Assembly: GCA_002452295.1 (NCBI GenBank)
Contig: DKEX01000126.1
Span: forward strand, 1 to 40,546
Direction: 5' to 3'
Length of the DNA stretch: 40,546 nucleotides
DNA from: Firmicutes bacterium UBA6811
GTDB taxonomy: Bacteria; Bacillota; SHA-98; UBA4971
Under the pieces are notes generated by a model. That model searched no databases and was not told the DNA's origin. It saw only the letters and a program-made list of their open reading frames with translations. Positions 9,135-17,594 of this stretch are shown one piece after another; positions within the stretch are counted from its first letter, which is position 1; each line of letters starts with the position of its first letter. Both the position numbers and the translations under genes were made by a program.

Positions 9135-9419
9135 ATGTCACGGTCGCTGAAGAAAGGTCCTTACGTCAGTGAAAGGTTGCTTGCGAGGATCCGCGCATTG
9201 AACGAGAAGGGCCACAAGGAAGTCATCAAGACGTGGTCGAGAGCCTCAACCATCTTCCCCGAGATGGTGGGCCACACGATTGCAGTGCATGACGGCCGCA
9301 GGCATGTCCCGATCTACATCAGCGAGGACATGGTCGGCCACAAGCTGGGGGAGTTTGCCCCGACGAGGACCTTCCGCGGGCATGGCGCCCACACCGAAAG
9401 GTCCACGTCACTGAAGTAA
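9135..9419 (+). CDS. rpsS: 30S ribosomal protein S19
   Basis: S19 binds the 30S head near the A site. The 94-residue protein begins MSRSLKKGPYVSERLL and has the conserved TWSRASTIFPEMVGHTIAVH and LGEFAPTRTFRGH segments. The ATG at 9135 follows AAGGAGG. An earlier in-frame start at 9039 would lie inside rplB and add residues that do not belong to the family. Confidence 0.97.
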   Translation: MSRSLKKGPYVSERLLARIRALNEKGHKEVIKTWSRASTIFPEMVGHTIAVHDGRRHVPIYISEDMVGHKLGEFAPTRTFRGHGAHTERSTSLK

Positions 9420-9452
9420 AGCGCCTGTCGGGGTCTGGAGGGGATGGCTAGC

Positions 9453-9791
9453 ATGGAAGCTCGTGCGGTCGCGCGTTACGTCAGGATCGCTCCGAGAAAG
9501 GCAAGGCAGGTCATGGACCTGATAAAGGGCAAGAGAGCCGCGGATGCCATGGCTATACTGAGGTTCACTCCGAAGAAGGGCGCGAGGCTCATCAGCAAGG
9601 TGCTGAAGTCTGCCATGGCCAACGCCGAGCACAACTTCGAGATGAACAAAGACGACCTCTACGTGTCAGAGGCGAAAGTCGACGAAGGGCCGACCATGAA
9701 ACGATGGCGGCCGAGGATGCGCGGGATCCCCGTGCGGATCCTGAAGCGCACCAGCCACATCACGGTAGTCCTGAAAGAGAAGGAGGGGTGA
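9453..9791 (+). CDS. rplV: 50S ribosomal protein L22
   Basis: L22 lines the exit tunnel, and its hairpin loop is a site of macrolide resistance changes in other species. The 112-residue product contains ARYVRIAPRKARQVMDLI, the SAMANAEHN segment and the KRWRPRMRGIPVRILKRTSHI hairpin and strand, split here only by description. The ATG at 9453 is 9 bases after GGAGGGG (9437-9443). An in-frame ATG at 9444 abuts that site and was rejected. rpsC starts 3 bases after the stop. Confidence 0.96.
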   Translation: MEARAVARYVRIAPRKARQVMDLIKGKRAADAMAILRFTPKKGARLISKVLKSAMANAEHNFEMNKDDLYVSEAKVDEGPTMKRWRPRMRGIPVRILKRTSHITVVLKEKEG

Positions 9792-9794
9792 GGA

Positions 9795-10454
9795 GTGGGT
9801 CATAAGGTTCATCCCCTTGGCCTGAGGCTCGGGATAATCAAGGACTGGTCCGCCAGGTGGTACGACAAGAAGGGCTACCCGGATCTCGTCCACGAAGATC
9901 GCGAGATCAGGCAGTTCGTAAAGACCAGGTTCTATAACGCCGGAATCTCCCGGGTGGACATAGAGCGCGCAGCGACGCGCGTCAAGGTGAACATCCACAC
10001 GGCCCGTCCGGGGATGGTCATCGGAAGGGGCGGGCAGGAGGTCGAACAGCTAAGGCGCGACCTCGATGTCGTCACTGGCAAGCATGTGTCGGTGAACATC
10101 GTCGAGGTAAAGAGCCCTGAGACCGACGCTCAGCTCGTGGCGGAGAACGTGGCCGCCCAGATCGAGAAGCGTATCTCGTTCCGCCGGGCCATGAAGCAGG
10201 CGCTGTCAAGGGCCATGAAGCTGGGGGCCCTGGGCATGAAGGTGAAGGTCGGCGGCAGGCTGGCTGGCGCGGAGATCGCCCGCACGGAGGGGTACAGCGA
10301 GGGGAAGATCCCCCTGCACACCCTGAGGGCCGACATCGACTACGGGTTCGCCGAGGCGCACACCACCTACGGCAGGATCGGCGTCAAGGTATGGATATAC
10401 AAGGGCGAGGTGCTTCCTGAGAGGGATAAGGCCGCTGTCGAAGGGAGTCGGTAG
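9795..10454 (+). CDS. rpsC: 30S ribosomal protein S3
   Basis: S3 forms part of the mRNA entry channel. The 219-residue protein begins MGHKVHPLGLRLGI, has a KH RNA-binding domain with the GMVIGRGGQEVEQLR signature near residue 75, and the C-terminal IPLHTLRADIDYGFAEAHT segment. The GTG at 9795 follows GGAGGGG with a 6-base spacer. It is tightly packed with rplV (3 bases) and rplP (2 bases). Confidence 0.98.
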   Translation: MGHKVHPLGLRLGIIKDWSARWYDKKGYPDLVHEDREIRQFVKTRFYNAGISRVDIERAATRVKVNIHTARPGMVIGRGGQEVEQLRRDLDVVTGKHVSVNIVEVKSPETDAQLVAENVAAQIEKRISFRRAMKQALSRAMKLGALGMKVKVGGRLAGAEIARTEGYSEGKIPLHTLRADIDYGFAEAHTTYGRIGVKVWIYKGEVLPERDKAAVEGSR

Positions 10455-10456
10455 GG

Positions 10457-10891
10457 ATGCTGCAACCCAAGAGAGTCAAGCATCGCAAGGTCCAGCGCGG
10501 GAGGATGACGGGCAAGGCCGTCCGGGGCTCCGGGCTCCTGCTAGGGGAGTACGGGCTTCAAGCTCTCGAGGCCGGGTGGATCACTGACCGGCAGATAGAA
10601 GCGGCAAGGATCGCCATGACGAGGTATATCAAGAGGGGCGGCAAGGTCTGGATCAAGATCTTCCCCGACAAGCCCGTCACGAAGAAACCCGCCGAAACCC
10701 GTATGGGAAGCGGCAAGGGCAACCCCGAGTACTGGGTGGCCGTCGTGAAGCCCGGCAGGATCATGTTCGAGATCGCGGGGGTCACGGAGGACACTGCGCG
10801 GGAGGCGATGCGCCTCGCGGCGTTCAAGCTTCCCGTGAAGTGCAAGTTCGTCAAGCGAGAGGAAATAGGTGGTGAGGCAAGTGAAGGTTAA
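10457..10891 (+). CDS. rplP: 50S ribosomal protein L16
   Basis: L16 helps position the A-site tRNA elbow on the 50S subunit. The 144-residue protein starts MLQPKRVKHRKVQRGRM and has the conserved RYIKRGGKVWIKIFPDKPVT and RMGSGKGNPEYWVAVVKPG segments. The ATG follows AAGGGAG at 10441-10447. The last 23 bases overlap the start of rpmC in another frame. Confidence 0.97.
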   Translation: MLQPKRVKHRKVQRGRMTGKAVRGSGLLLGEYGLQALEAGWITDRQIEAARIAMTRYIKRGGKVWIKIFPDKPVTKKPAETRMGSGKGNPEYWVAVVKPGRIMFEIAGVTEDTAREAMRLAAFKLPVKCKFVKREEIGGEASEG

Positions 10892-11084
10892 GGATGTCCG
10901 CGACCTCACCAGCGAGGAACTCCAGCGCAAGCTCGAGTCGCTGAAGGGGGAGCTTTTTAACCTTCGTTTTCAGGTTGCCACCGGTCAGCTCGATAATCCC
11001 ATGCGCATGCGCGAGGTCCGTAAGACCATAGCGCAAGTTAAGACGGTCCTGCGCGAGCGGGAGCTTGGCATCAACCAGGCGTAA
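10869..11084 (+). CDS. rpmC: 50S ribosomal protein L29
   Basis: L29 lies beside L23 at the tunnel exit. The body matches the family (DVRDLTSEELQRKLESLK, then GELFNLRFQVATGQL and the MREVRKTIAQVKTVLRER helix). The start is uncertain: GTG codons at 10869, 10872 and 10881 are in frame. A GAGAGG motif at 10857-10862 suits 10869 or 10872. The GTG at 10881 would give the family-like MKVKDVRDL but has poor spacing. The gene overlaps the end of rplP. Confidence 0.93.
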   Translation: MVRQVKVKDVRDLTSEELQRKLESLKGELFNLRFQVATGQLDNPMRMREVRKTIAQVKTVLRERELGINQA

Positions 11085-11097
11085 GGAGGGTTGCGTT

Positions 11098-11355
11098 GTG
11101 GATGACCGGGGTATGCGCAAGGTGCGCGTCGGCACCGTCGTGAGCGACAGTATGGACAAGACGGTCGTGGTCGCCGTTGAGCGGACCATCAGGCACCCGC
11201 TGTACAGGCGGACGATGAAGAGGACCACGAGGTTCATGGCCCACGACGAGGAGAACCAGGCGAAGGTCGGCGACAAGGTTCGGCTCATGGAGACCAGGCC
11301 CCTCAGCAAGCACAAGAGGTGGCGCGTCGTGGAGATCGTGGAAAGAGCGAAGTAG
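11098..11355 (+). CDS. rpsQ: 30S ribosomal protein S17
   Basis: S17 is a primary 16S rRNA-binding protein with an OB fold. The 85-residue product contains GTVVSDSMDKTVVVAVER, the HPLYRRTMKRTTRFMAHDE segment and RPLSKHKRWRVVEI. The GTG at 11098 follows AAGGAGGG (11083-11090) by 7 bases. A longer in-frame start at 11065 would overlap rpmC and add non-family residues. Confidence 0.96.
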   Translation: MDDRGMRKVRVGTVVSDSMDKTVVVAVERTIRHPLYRRTMKRTTRFMAHDEENQAKVGDKVRLMETRPLSKHKRWRVVEIVERAK

Positions 11356-11420
11356 TCGCACATGCGGGGGGCCTCTGGCCCACGTGCGGCTGGCGCTCTC
11401 TCTCGAGGAGGGTAGGCGAG

Positions 11421-11789
11421 ATGATTCAACCGCAGACGGTGCTTTCCGTTGCAGACAACACTGGCGGCAAGAAGATCATGTGCATACGGGTGCTTGGGGG
11501 CGGAAACAGGAGATTCGCCGGCATCGGCGACGTTATCATAGCGAGCGTCAAGGAGGCCGCGCCCGGGGGCGTGGTCAAGAAGGGCGAGGTCGTGAGGGCC
11601 GTGATAGTCAGAACGAGGAAGGACATTCCGAGGCCTGACGGCTCGTACATCAAGTTCGACGAGAACGCCGCGGTGATCATCAACGATCAGAACAATCCCA
11701 GGGGCACAAGGATTTTCGGTCCCGTCGCGAGGGAGCTAAGGGACAAAGACTTCATGAAGATAGTCTCTCTCGCCCCTGAAGTGCTGTAG
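11421..11789 (+). CDS. rplN: 50S ribosomal protein L14
   Basis: L14 lies at the subunit interface. The 122-residue length is standard. Conserved features include MIQPQTVLSVADNTGGKKIM, the KKGEVVRAVIVRT segment, FDENAAVIIND and the C-terminal FGPVARELRDKDFMKIVSLA. The ATG at 11421 follows GGAGGGT. It is separated from rpsQ by 65 bases. Confidence 0.98.
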   Translation: MIQPQTVLSVADNTGGKKIMCIRVLGGGNRRFAGIGDVIIASVKEAAPGGVVKKGEVVRAVIVRTRKDIPRPDGSYIKFDENAAVIINDQNNPRGTRIFGPVARELRDKDFMKIVSLAPEVL

Positions 11790-11810
11790 GGCCACAAGGA
11801 GGCGGGCGTT

Positions 11811-12140
11811 TTGAGCCAGATGAAACCTCATGTAAAGAAGGGCGACACGGTCATCGTCCTGTCCGGCAAGGACAAGGACAAGAAGGGCAAGGTCCTGCGC
11901 GTGCTTCCCTCGGAAGGACGCGTGCTGGTGGAGGGCGTCAACGTGATGAAGCGCCACACCAAGCCGACACGCCTGGTCCCCCAGGGGGGCGTCATCGAGA
12001 AGGCGGAGCCCCTGCCCCTGGCAAGGGTCATGGTGGTCTGCCCCAAGTGCAGCAGGCCCACGCGGGTGGCAAGGAGCGTCGCCGGGGATGGCGAGCATGT
12101 ACGCCTGTGCAAGGAGTGCGGGCGGGAGATAGACAAGTAG
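11811..12140 (+). CDS. rplX: 50S ribosomal protein L24
   Basis: L24 starts 50S assembly. The 109-residue protein has an N-terminal KOW motif (KKGDTVIVLSGKDKDKKGKV) and a C-terminal part with CPKC and CKECG pairs, a zinc-ribbon-like pattern found in many L24 proteins. The TTG at 11811 is 8 bases after AAGGAGG (11796-11802). The ATG at 11820 is 17 bases from it and therefore less likely. Confidence 0.96.
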   Translation: MSQMKPHVKKGDTVIVLSGKDKDKKGKVLRVLPSEGRVLVEGVNVMKRHTKPTRLVPQGGVIEKAEPLPLARVMVVCPKCSRPTRVARSVAGDGEHVRLCKECGREIDK

Positions 12141-12160
12141 GACATCGGGGGTGACGGCAA

Positions 12161-12703
12161 GTGGCGGCGCGGCTCAAGGAAAAGTACCTGAAAGAAGTTG
12201 CACCTGCCCTCCGAGAGAAGTTCGGCTACAGGAGCGTAATGCAGATTCCCAGGATCGAGAAGGTCATCGTGAACATGGGAGTTAGCGACGCTGTTGCGGA
12301 TCCCAAGATGCTTGATTCCGCAGTCGCGGACCTCACTGCCATAACGGGGCAGAAGCCTCTTATTACGCGGGCGAAGAAGTCGATAGCCGCCTTCAAGTTG
12401 AGGGCCGGTGTCCCGATAGGGTGTAAGGTCACCCTCCGGGGAGAGAGGATGTACCATTTCCTTGACAAGCTGTTCAACGTGGCTCTCCCCAGGATCCGCG
12501 ACTTTCGAGGGGTATCGCCTGACGGGTTCGATGGGCGGGGGAACTATTCTCTGGGTGTCAAGGAGCAGCTCATCTTTCCGGAGATAGTGTACGACAAGGT
12601 TGACAAGATAAGGGGCATGGATATCACCGTTGTGACGACCGCGCGGACCGACGAGGAGGCGTTCGAGATCCTCAAGGCCATGGGGATGCCCTTCAAGAGG
12701 TAG
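12161..12703 (+). CDS. rplE: 50S ribosomal protein L5
   Basis: L5 binds 5S rRNA and forms a bridge to the 30S head. The 180-residue protein includes PRIEKVIVNMGV, the TGQKPLITRAKKSIAAFKLR segment, and PRIRDFRGVSPDGFDGRGNY, all highly conserved. It ends in the EAFEILKAMGMPFKR pattern. A GTG start at 12161 is used. Order after rplX is standard for the spc group. Confidence 0.98.
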   Translation: MAARLKEKYLKEVAPALREKFGYRSVMQIPRIEKVIVNMGVSDAVADPKMLDSAVADLTAITGQKPLITRAKKSIAAFKLRAGVPIGCKVTLRGERMYHFLDKLFNVALPRIRDFRGVSPDGFDGRGNYSLGVKEQLIFPEIVYDKVDKIRGMDITVVTTARTDEEAFEILKAMGMPFKR

Positions 12704-12793
12704 CAAGGGGCTGGAAGATAGCGCGCCCGCCGGGCGCCGGCGGTGCGCAGGACGGTGCCACGACAATACCGATACCATGGTGGGGGGATGGCT

Positions 12794-12979
12794 TTGGCAA
12801 AGAAAAGCCTGATAGAGAAGCAGAAGCGGCCGCAGAAGTTCCGTGTCAGGACCTACCACAGGTGTCCCATCTGCGGGCGGCCGAGAGCGTACATGAGGAA
12901 GTTCGACATGTGCAGGATCTGTTTCCGCAAGCTCGCCCTCCGGGGAGAGATCCCCGGCGTGACCAAGGCGAGCTGGTGA
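12794..12979 (+). CDS. rpsN: 30S ribosomal protein S14, zinc-binding type
   Basis: S14 is a 30S head protein. This is the short zinc-binding form with CPIC and CRIC pairs and the C-terminal LALRGEIPGVTKASW. The TTG at 12794 gives MAKKSLIEKQKR and exactly 61 residues, the usual size, with GGGGGG ending 6 bases upstream. The ATG at 12788 directly abuts that G-run, which leaves no spacer, so it is less likely. Start confidence is moderate and family assignment is high. Confidence 0.94.
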   Translation: MAKKSLIEKQKRPQKFRVRTYHRCPICGRPRAYMRKFDMCRICFRKLALRGEIPGVTKASW

Positions 12980-13022
12980 CAGGTTCACCGGACAGGTCCG
13001 CAAGTGGAGGAGGTCGATGCGA

Positions 13023-13421
13023 ATGGTGACGACGGACCCCATCGCTGACATGCTGACGAGGATCCGAAATGCCAATATAGTGGCAAGGGACGTCGTTGAA
13101 GTCCCCTCCTCGCAGGTGAAGCGCGAAATTGCGAAGATCCTCAGGGAAGAGGGATTCATCAGGGACTTTGAGGTGATAAACGACAGAAAGCAGGGAATGC
13201 TTCGCATTTACCTCAAGTATGGTCCCAACAAGCAGAAGGTCATAACCGGCCTGAAGAGGATAAGCAAGCCCGGGCTGCGGGTTTACGCCGGGAAAGACGA
13301 GCTTCCGAGGGTCCTCGGGGGTCTTGGGATCGCGGTCATCTCCACGCCCAGGGGGATCATGGCCGACAAGAAGGCCCGCAAAGAGGGCGTGGGTGGCGAA
13401 GTGATCTGCTATGTCTGGTGA
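13023..13421 (+). CDS. rpsH: 30S ribosomal protein S8
   Basis: S8 binds 16S rRNA centrally and in E. coli represses the spc operon. The 132-residue protein contains TDPIADMLTRIRNAN, the SKPGLRVYAGKDELPRVLGG segment and the C-terminal GVGGEVICYVW. The ATG at 13023 is 8 bases after AGGAGGT (13008-13014). The in-frame ATG at 13017 is only 2 bases away from that site. Confidence 0.96.
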   Translation: MVTTDPIADMLTRIRNANIVARDVVEVPSSQVKREIAKILREEGFIRDFEVINDRKQGMLRIYLKYGPNKQKVITGLKRISKPGLRVYAGKDELPRVLGGLGIAVISTPRGIMADKKARKEGVGGEVICYVW

Positions 13422-13496
13422 GAGATGCCTGCATCCGGCGCGGCCGCTGCGGGCGGCGCCGGCGGGCTTTCGGGCAGGTTGTGAGGGGGTGAAGTG

Positions 13497-14051
13497 ATGT
13501 CCCGGATCGGGAAAGCACCGATACCAGTGCCGAAAGGCGTCGAAGTCGAAATCACAGGCAACACCGTCATGGTGAAAGGACCGAAAGGGAAGCTCCAGAG
13601 GGAGCTCGCGAGGGAGATGAAGGTCTCTCTCGAGGGCGACAGGATCGTGGTGGAGCGCCCTGGCGACGACAAGGAGCACAGGTCGCTCCACGGCCTGACC
13701 AGAACGCTCGTGGCCAACATGGTGAAGGGCGTCACGGAAGGCTACGCGAGGTCGCTGGTCATCTCCGGCACCGGGTACAAGGCTGTCAAGCATGGGAACA
13801 AGCTGGTGCTGAGCGTGGGGTACTCGCACACTGTCGAGATAGAGCCCGCCGAAGGCCTCGAGATAGATGTGCCTCTTCCCACGAAGATCGTGGTGAAGGG
13901 GATAGACAAGGAACTCGTCGGCCAGACCGCGGCCGACATCCGCGCCGTGCGGCCGCCTGAGCCTTACAAGGGCAAGGGGATCATGTATGAGGGCGAGCAC
14001 ATCCGCAGAAAGGCCGGCAAGGCGGGCAAGGCGGCAGGCGGGAAGAAGTAG
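13497..14051 (+). CDS. rplF: 50S ribosomal protein L6
   Basis: L6 is located near the factor-binding site of the 50S subunit. The 184-residue protein begins MSRIGKAPIPVPKGVEV and has the internal duplication typical of the family, the VSGTGYKA-like ISGTGYKAVKHG segment, and RPPEPYKGKGIMYEGE. The end is Lys/Gly/Ala-rich. The ATG at 13497 is 6 bases after GAGGGGGT. A GTG three bases earlier is possible. Confidence 0.97.
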   Translation: MSRIGKAPIPVPKGVEVEITGNTVMVKGPKGKLQRELAREMKVSLEGDRIVVERPGDDKEHRSLHGLTRTLVANMVKGVTEGYARSLVISGTGYKAVKHGNKLVLSVGYSHTVEIEPAEGLEIDVPLPTKIVVKGIDKELVGQTAADIRAVRPPEPYKGKGIMYEGEHIRRKAGKAGKAAGGKK

Positions 14052-14080
14052 GGCCGGGGCAGGAAAGGTGAGGATGAGCC

Positions 14081-14449
14081 ATGTTCAAGCGCAAGGATAG
14101 AAAGCTAGCGCGGGCCAGGCGGCACCTGCGGATAAGAAAGAAAGTGTCGGGCACATCCGAGGTCCCGAGGCTCTCAGTGGCGACGACCGCAAGGCACATC
14201 TACGCCCAGGTCATCAACGACGAGACAGGGACCACTCTCGCGTTTGCGTCGAGCCTCGATCCTGAGGTGAAAACGCAGGTCAGGAACGGCGGCAACGTGG
14301 AAGCTGCGCGCCTGGTGGGCAAGGTCATTGGAGAGCGCGCCCAGGCGAAGGGCATCAGCAAGGTGGTGTTCGACCGTGGTGGCAGCCTGTTCCATGGCAG
14401 AGTCGCTGCCGTGGCCGAGGGCGCTCGCGAAAGCGGACTCGAGTTCTAG
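14081..14449 (+). CDS. rplR: 50S ribosomal protein L18
   Basis: L18 binds 5S rRNA together with L5 and L25. The 122-residue product has the basic N-terminus (KLARARRHLRIRKKVSGT), the PRLSVATTARHIYAQVIND segment and the FDRGGSLFHGRVAAVAEGAR signature. The ATG at 14081 follows a GTGAGGA motif. rpsE starts 26 bases downstream. Confidence 0.97.
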   Translation: MFKRKDRKLARARRHLRIRKKVSGTSEVPRLSVATTARHIYAQVINDETGTTLAFASSLDPEVKTQVRNGGNVEAARLVGKVIGERAQAKGISKVVFDRGGSLFHGRVAAVAEGARESGLEF

Positions 14450-14475
14450 CGTCCGGAGGAGTTGGTGAAAAGACG

Positions 14476-14967
14476 ATGATGGAGTTTGAAGGGCAGGAGC
14501 TCAAGGAGAAGGTTGTCAGCATTGACCCCGTGGCCAAGACGACCAAGGGCGGCCGCACGCGGAGCTTCCGCGCCCTGGTCGTGGTGGGCGACGAGAACGG
14601 GCGCGTGGGCGCGGGGATAGGCAAGGCGTCGGAGGTATCCGAGGCGATACGCAAGGGCGTTGACGAGGCCCGGAAGAACATATTCGGCGTGCCGGTTGTG
14701 GGGACGACAATCCCTCACGAGATCGTCGGCCAGTTCGGCGCGGGCAGGGTGCTCCTGAAGCCGGCTGCGCCGGGCACCGGCGTGATAGCCGGCGGGCCCG
14801 TGAGGGCCGTGTTGGAGCTGGCGGGCGTGAAGGATGTCCTGACCAAGTCCCTGGGCTCGTCCAACCCCTTTAACATGGTGAGCGCCACCGTGAGAGGGCT
14901 CAGGTCCCTCAAGCGAGCCGAGGACGTGGCCCGACTGCGCGGGAAGCCCGTGTCGGATCTGTTTTGA
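14476..14967 (+). CDS. rpsE: 30S ribosomal protein S5
   Basis: S5 helps form the mRNA entry pore and affects decoding accuracy. The 163-residue protein contains the S5 signature (GGRTRSFRALVVVGDENGRV with GAGIGKASEV following), the GVPVVGTTIPHEI segment and KSLGSSNPFNMV. ATG codons at 14476 and 14479 are both usable, with GGTGA upstream of the first. The next gene, rpmD, begins 17 to 56 bases downstream depending on its start. Confidence 0.97.
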   Translation: MMEFEGQELKEKVVSIDPVAKTTKGGRTRSFRALVVVGDENGRVGAGIGKASEVSEAIRKGVDEARKNIFGVPVVGTTIPHEIVGQFGAGRVLLKPAAPGTGVIAGGPVRAVLELAGVKDVLTKSLGSSNPFNMVSATVRGLRSLKRAEDVARLRGKPVSDLF

Positions 14968-15023
14968 GTGGGGGGGTGTGTCAGGTGTCCGTGGCCGCGA
15001 ACGATGCCGGCGAGGCAGGAAAG

Positions 15024-15203
15024 ATGTTGAAGGTTACGCTGAAACACAGCACCATAGGCGTCCCGAAGGTGCAGAGGGCGACGGTGAGGGCCCTCGGCCT
15101 GACGAGGCTGCACAGGGCCGTCCTCCTGCCGGATAACCCGCAGGTTCGGGGGATGGTGAGAAGAGTTGACCATCTGGTAGATGTGGAGGAAGTCACGGAG
15201 TAA
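15024..15203 (+). CDS. rpmD: 50S ribosomal protein L30
   Basis: L30 is a small 50S protein. From the ATG at 15024 the product is 59 residues (MLKVTLKHSTIGVPKVQRAT), matching the normal size and start. GAGG at 15012-15015 provides a weak ribosome-binding site. An in-frame GTG at 14985 would add the Ala/Gly-rich stretch MSVAANDAGEAGK and has a G-run upstream. If used, the protein would carry an unusual 13-residue extension. Confidence 0.92.
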   Translation: MLKVTLKHSTIGVPKVQRATVRALGLTRLHRAVLLPDNPQVRGMVRRVDHLVDVEEVTE

Positions 15204-15226
15204 GACGGAGCAAGGAGGTGGAAGAC

Positions 15227-15667
15227 TTGAGGCTTGAGGAACTTGCCCCGCCCGGGGGCGCCCGGCACTACCCCAAGAGGGTGGGGAGAGGCATCGGAAG
15301 CGGTCACGGCAAGACCGCGGGAAAAGGTCATAAGGGGCAGAAGGCCCGCTCCGGGGGTGCCAAGGGCGCGATGTTCGAAGGTGGCCAGATGCCGCTCGTC
15401 CGAAGGGTCCCCAAGCGGGGGTTCACCAACCGCTTCAAGGAGACCTATGCCGAGGTGAAACTCGCGGACCTCAACAGGTTCGAGGAAGGCGCGGTGGTTT
15501 CGCCCGACGACCTCAGAAAGTCTGGTATAATAAGGCGGACTGGCGACCGCGTGAAGATACTGGGCAGCGGGGACATAACCCGACCGCTAACCGTGAGGGC
15601 CCACGCCTTCGCCCGCTCCGCGCAGGAGAAGATCGAGGCGGCGGGCGGCAAAGTCGAGGTGATATAG
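15227..15667 (+). CDS. rplO: 50S ribosomal protein L15
   Basis: L15 is a late-assembling 50S protein. The 146-residue product has the Gly-rich RVGRGIGSGHGKTAGKGHKG, the SGGAKGAMFEGGQMPLVRR segment and KRGFTNRFK. The TTG at 15227 is 6 bases after AAGGAGGTG (15212-15220). The GTG at 15218 is part of that site and was rejected. secY begins one base after the stop codon. Confidence 0.97.
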   Translation: MRLEELAPPGGARHYPKRVGRGIGSGHGKTAGKGHKGQKARSGGAKGAMFEGGQMPLVRRVPKRGFTNRFKETYAEVKLADLNRFEEGAVVSPDDLRKSGIIRRTGDRVKILGSGDITRPLTVRAHAFARSAQEKIEAAGGKVEVI

Positions 15668-15668
15668 G

Positions 15669-16919
15669 TTGCTGGGAGCACTTGCGAGCGCCTTCAGAGT
15701 TGCCGACCTGAGGAAGAAAATCATCTACACCGCGCTCCTGCTCGCGGTGTTTCGGATCGGCTCGTTCATCCCGGTTCCAGGCGTCAACGTCGCCAGGCTG
15801 ATCGAGACTTACGGCGAGACAGGGATTTTCCAGTTTCTCGACCTCTTCTCTGGCGGAGCGCTCCGGAGGTTCACCGTGTTCGCGATGGGAGTGAACCCGT
15901 ACATCACCGCTTCCATCATACTCCAGCTGCTCACCATCGTCATTCCCAGCCTGGAGGAGCTATCGAGGGAAGGCGTCGAGGGGAGGCGCAAGATCGCCCA
16001 GTGGACCAGGTACGGCACGGTGGTGCTCGGCGTGATCCAGGCGCTCGGCATCACCCTGGGGATACGCGGCGCCGTTGAGGAGCCAGGGATCCTGCCGGTG
16101 CTCCTGATCGTCACCACGCTGACCGCCGGCACGTCGTTCCTGATGTGGCTGGGCGAGAAGATCTCGGAGCACGGCATCGGCAACGGGATCTCGCTCATAA
16201 TCTTCACCGGCATCATAGCGAGGCTGCCGGCAGGGGCGCACACGACGGCGATCAGCATCGGCAGGGGCGGTGTGAGCCCGCTCAACGTGGTGCTGTTCCT
16301 CATCCTCGGAGTCGCGTCGATCGTGGGGGTCATATGGATTACTCTTGGCGCGAGAAGGATCCCCGTGCAGTATGCGAAGAGGGTCGTGGGCAGGCGGGTT
16401 TACGGCGGCCAGACCACCCATATCCCGCTGCGCGTGAACCAGGCGGCCGTGATCCCGGTCATCTTCGCCTCGTCGCTGCTGGCGTTTCCGCTGACGATCG
16501 CCCAGTTTGTACCGCGCCTCGCCTTTCTCATGGACTGGCTGCGGGGCGACAGCATCGTCTACATGGCTGTGTACGCGGTGCTGGTGGTTGCATTTACGTA
16601 CTTCTATACGGCCATAACGTTCAACGTGACGGAAGTCGCGAACAACATGAAGAAGTACGGCGGGTTCATCCCGGGGCTTCGCCCGGGTCGGCCGACGGCC
16701 GAGTATCTCGACCGGGTGCTCACCAGGATAACCCTGGTGGGCGGGCTGTTCCTGGCCGCCGTCGCAGTGCTGCCCAACATCATGACGAGCATCACGCGTC
16801 TGAGCACCATCTACTTCGGCGGAACGGCCCTTCTCATCGTGGTGGGCGTGGCCCTTGATACGATGAAGCAGGTCGAGGCGAACCTCCTGATGAGGCAGTA
16901 CGAGGGCTTTATGAAGTAG
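15669..16919 (+). CDS. secY: Preprotein translocase subunit SecY
   Basis: SecY is the channel of the Sec translocon in the cytoplasmic membrane. The 416-residue protein has about ten hydrophobic segments, beginning with KIIYTALLLAVFRIGSFIPVPGV. Conserved regions include the GVNPYITASIILQLL segment, GEKISEHGIGNGISLIIF and RRIPVQYAKRVVGR in the cytoplasmic loop. The TTG start at 15669 follows a GAGGTGATA motif and lies one base after rplO. adk follows in the usual spc arrangement. Confidence 0.97.
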   Translation: MLGALASAFRVADLRKKIIYTALLLAVFRIGSFIPVPGVNVARLIETYGETGIFQFLDLFSGGALRRFTVFAMGVNPYITASIILQLLTIVIPSLEELSREGVEGRRKIAQWTRYGTVVLGVIQALGITLGIRGAVEEPGILPVLLIVTTLTAGTSFLMWLGEKISEHGIGNGISLIIFTGIIARLPAGAHTTAISIGRGGVSPLNVVLFLILGVASIVGVIWITLGARRIPVQYAKRVVGRRVYGGQTTHIPLRVNQAAVIPVIFASSLLAFPLTIAQFVPRLAFLMDWLRGDSIVYMAVYAVLVVAFTYFYTAITFNVTEVANNMKKYGGFIPGLRPGRPTAEYLDRVLTRITLVGGLFLAAVAVLPNIMTSITRLSTIYFGGTALLIVVGVALDTMKQVEANLLMRQYEGFMK

Positions 16920-16937
16920 AGCGGGGGGCGTGGCAGG

Positions 16938-17594
16938 ATGCGTCTTGTGTTACTGGGCCCGCCCGGGGTGGGCAAAGGCACCCAGGCTGCGAGGCTTGGC
17001 GCCCATTTCGGCGTACCGCACGTCTCCACAGGGGAGATGTTCCGGGAGGCACTTGCGCGCCGCACGCCCCTTGGCCTGGCTGCCAGGAAGTACATGGACG
17101 CCGGCAAGCTGGTGCCCGACGATGTCACCGTCGGGCTCGTAAAAGAGAGGCTTGGCCGCCCGGACTCCTCGGCGGGCTTCATCCTGGACGGGTTCCCCCG
17201 GAACCTCACCCAGGCAGGGGCCCTTGAGGACGTGCTGCGCGAGCTTGGGATGGCCCTCGCCGCCGCCGCGAGCATCGAGGCGCGGACCGAGACGGTGGTG
17301 CGGCGGCTGTCGGGGCGGCGGCAGTGCAGGCAGTGTGGGGCCGTGTATCACATCGAGTTCAACCCTCCCCCGGAGCCGGGCAGGTGCCCGGAGTGTGGGG
17401 GCGAGCTGTACCAGCGGGATGATGACCGGGAGGAGACGGTGAGGGAGCGGCTCAGGGTATACGCGGCCGAGACCGAGCCGGTGCTGGGCTTCTACAGGCA
17501 GAGAGGTCTCCTAGTGGTCGTTGATGGGGAACGGGACATCGATGAGGTCACGCGGTCGATCATATCCGCACTTCAAAGAGGGCAATGCTGTTGA
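16938..17594 (+). CDS. adk: Adenylate kinase, zinc-binding lid type
   Basis: Adenylate kinase converts AMP and ATP into two ADP. The 218-residue protein has the P-loop LLGPPGVGKGTQA, the STGEMFREA AMP-binding segment and GFILDGFPRNLTQA. The lid domain carries CRQC and CPEC pairs, the zinc-binding form common in Gram-positive bacteria. The ATG at 16938 is used. The last 10 bases overlap the longest possible map reading frame, which suggests coupling. Confidence 0.97.
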   Translation: MRLVLLGPPGVGKGTQAARLGAHFGVPHVSTGEMFREALARRTPLGLAARKYMDAGKLVPDDVTVGLVKERLGRPDSSAGFILDGFPRNLTQAGALEDVLRELGMALAAAASIEARTETVVRRLSGRRQCRQCGAVYHIEFNPPPEPGRCPECGGELYQRDDDREETVRERLRVYAAETEPVLGFYRQRGLLVVVDGERDIDEVTRSIISALQRGQCC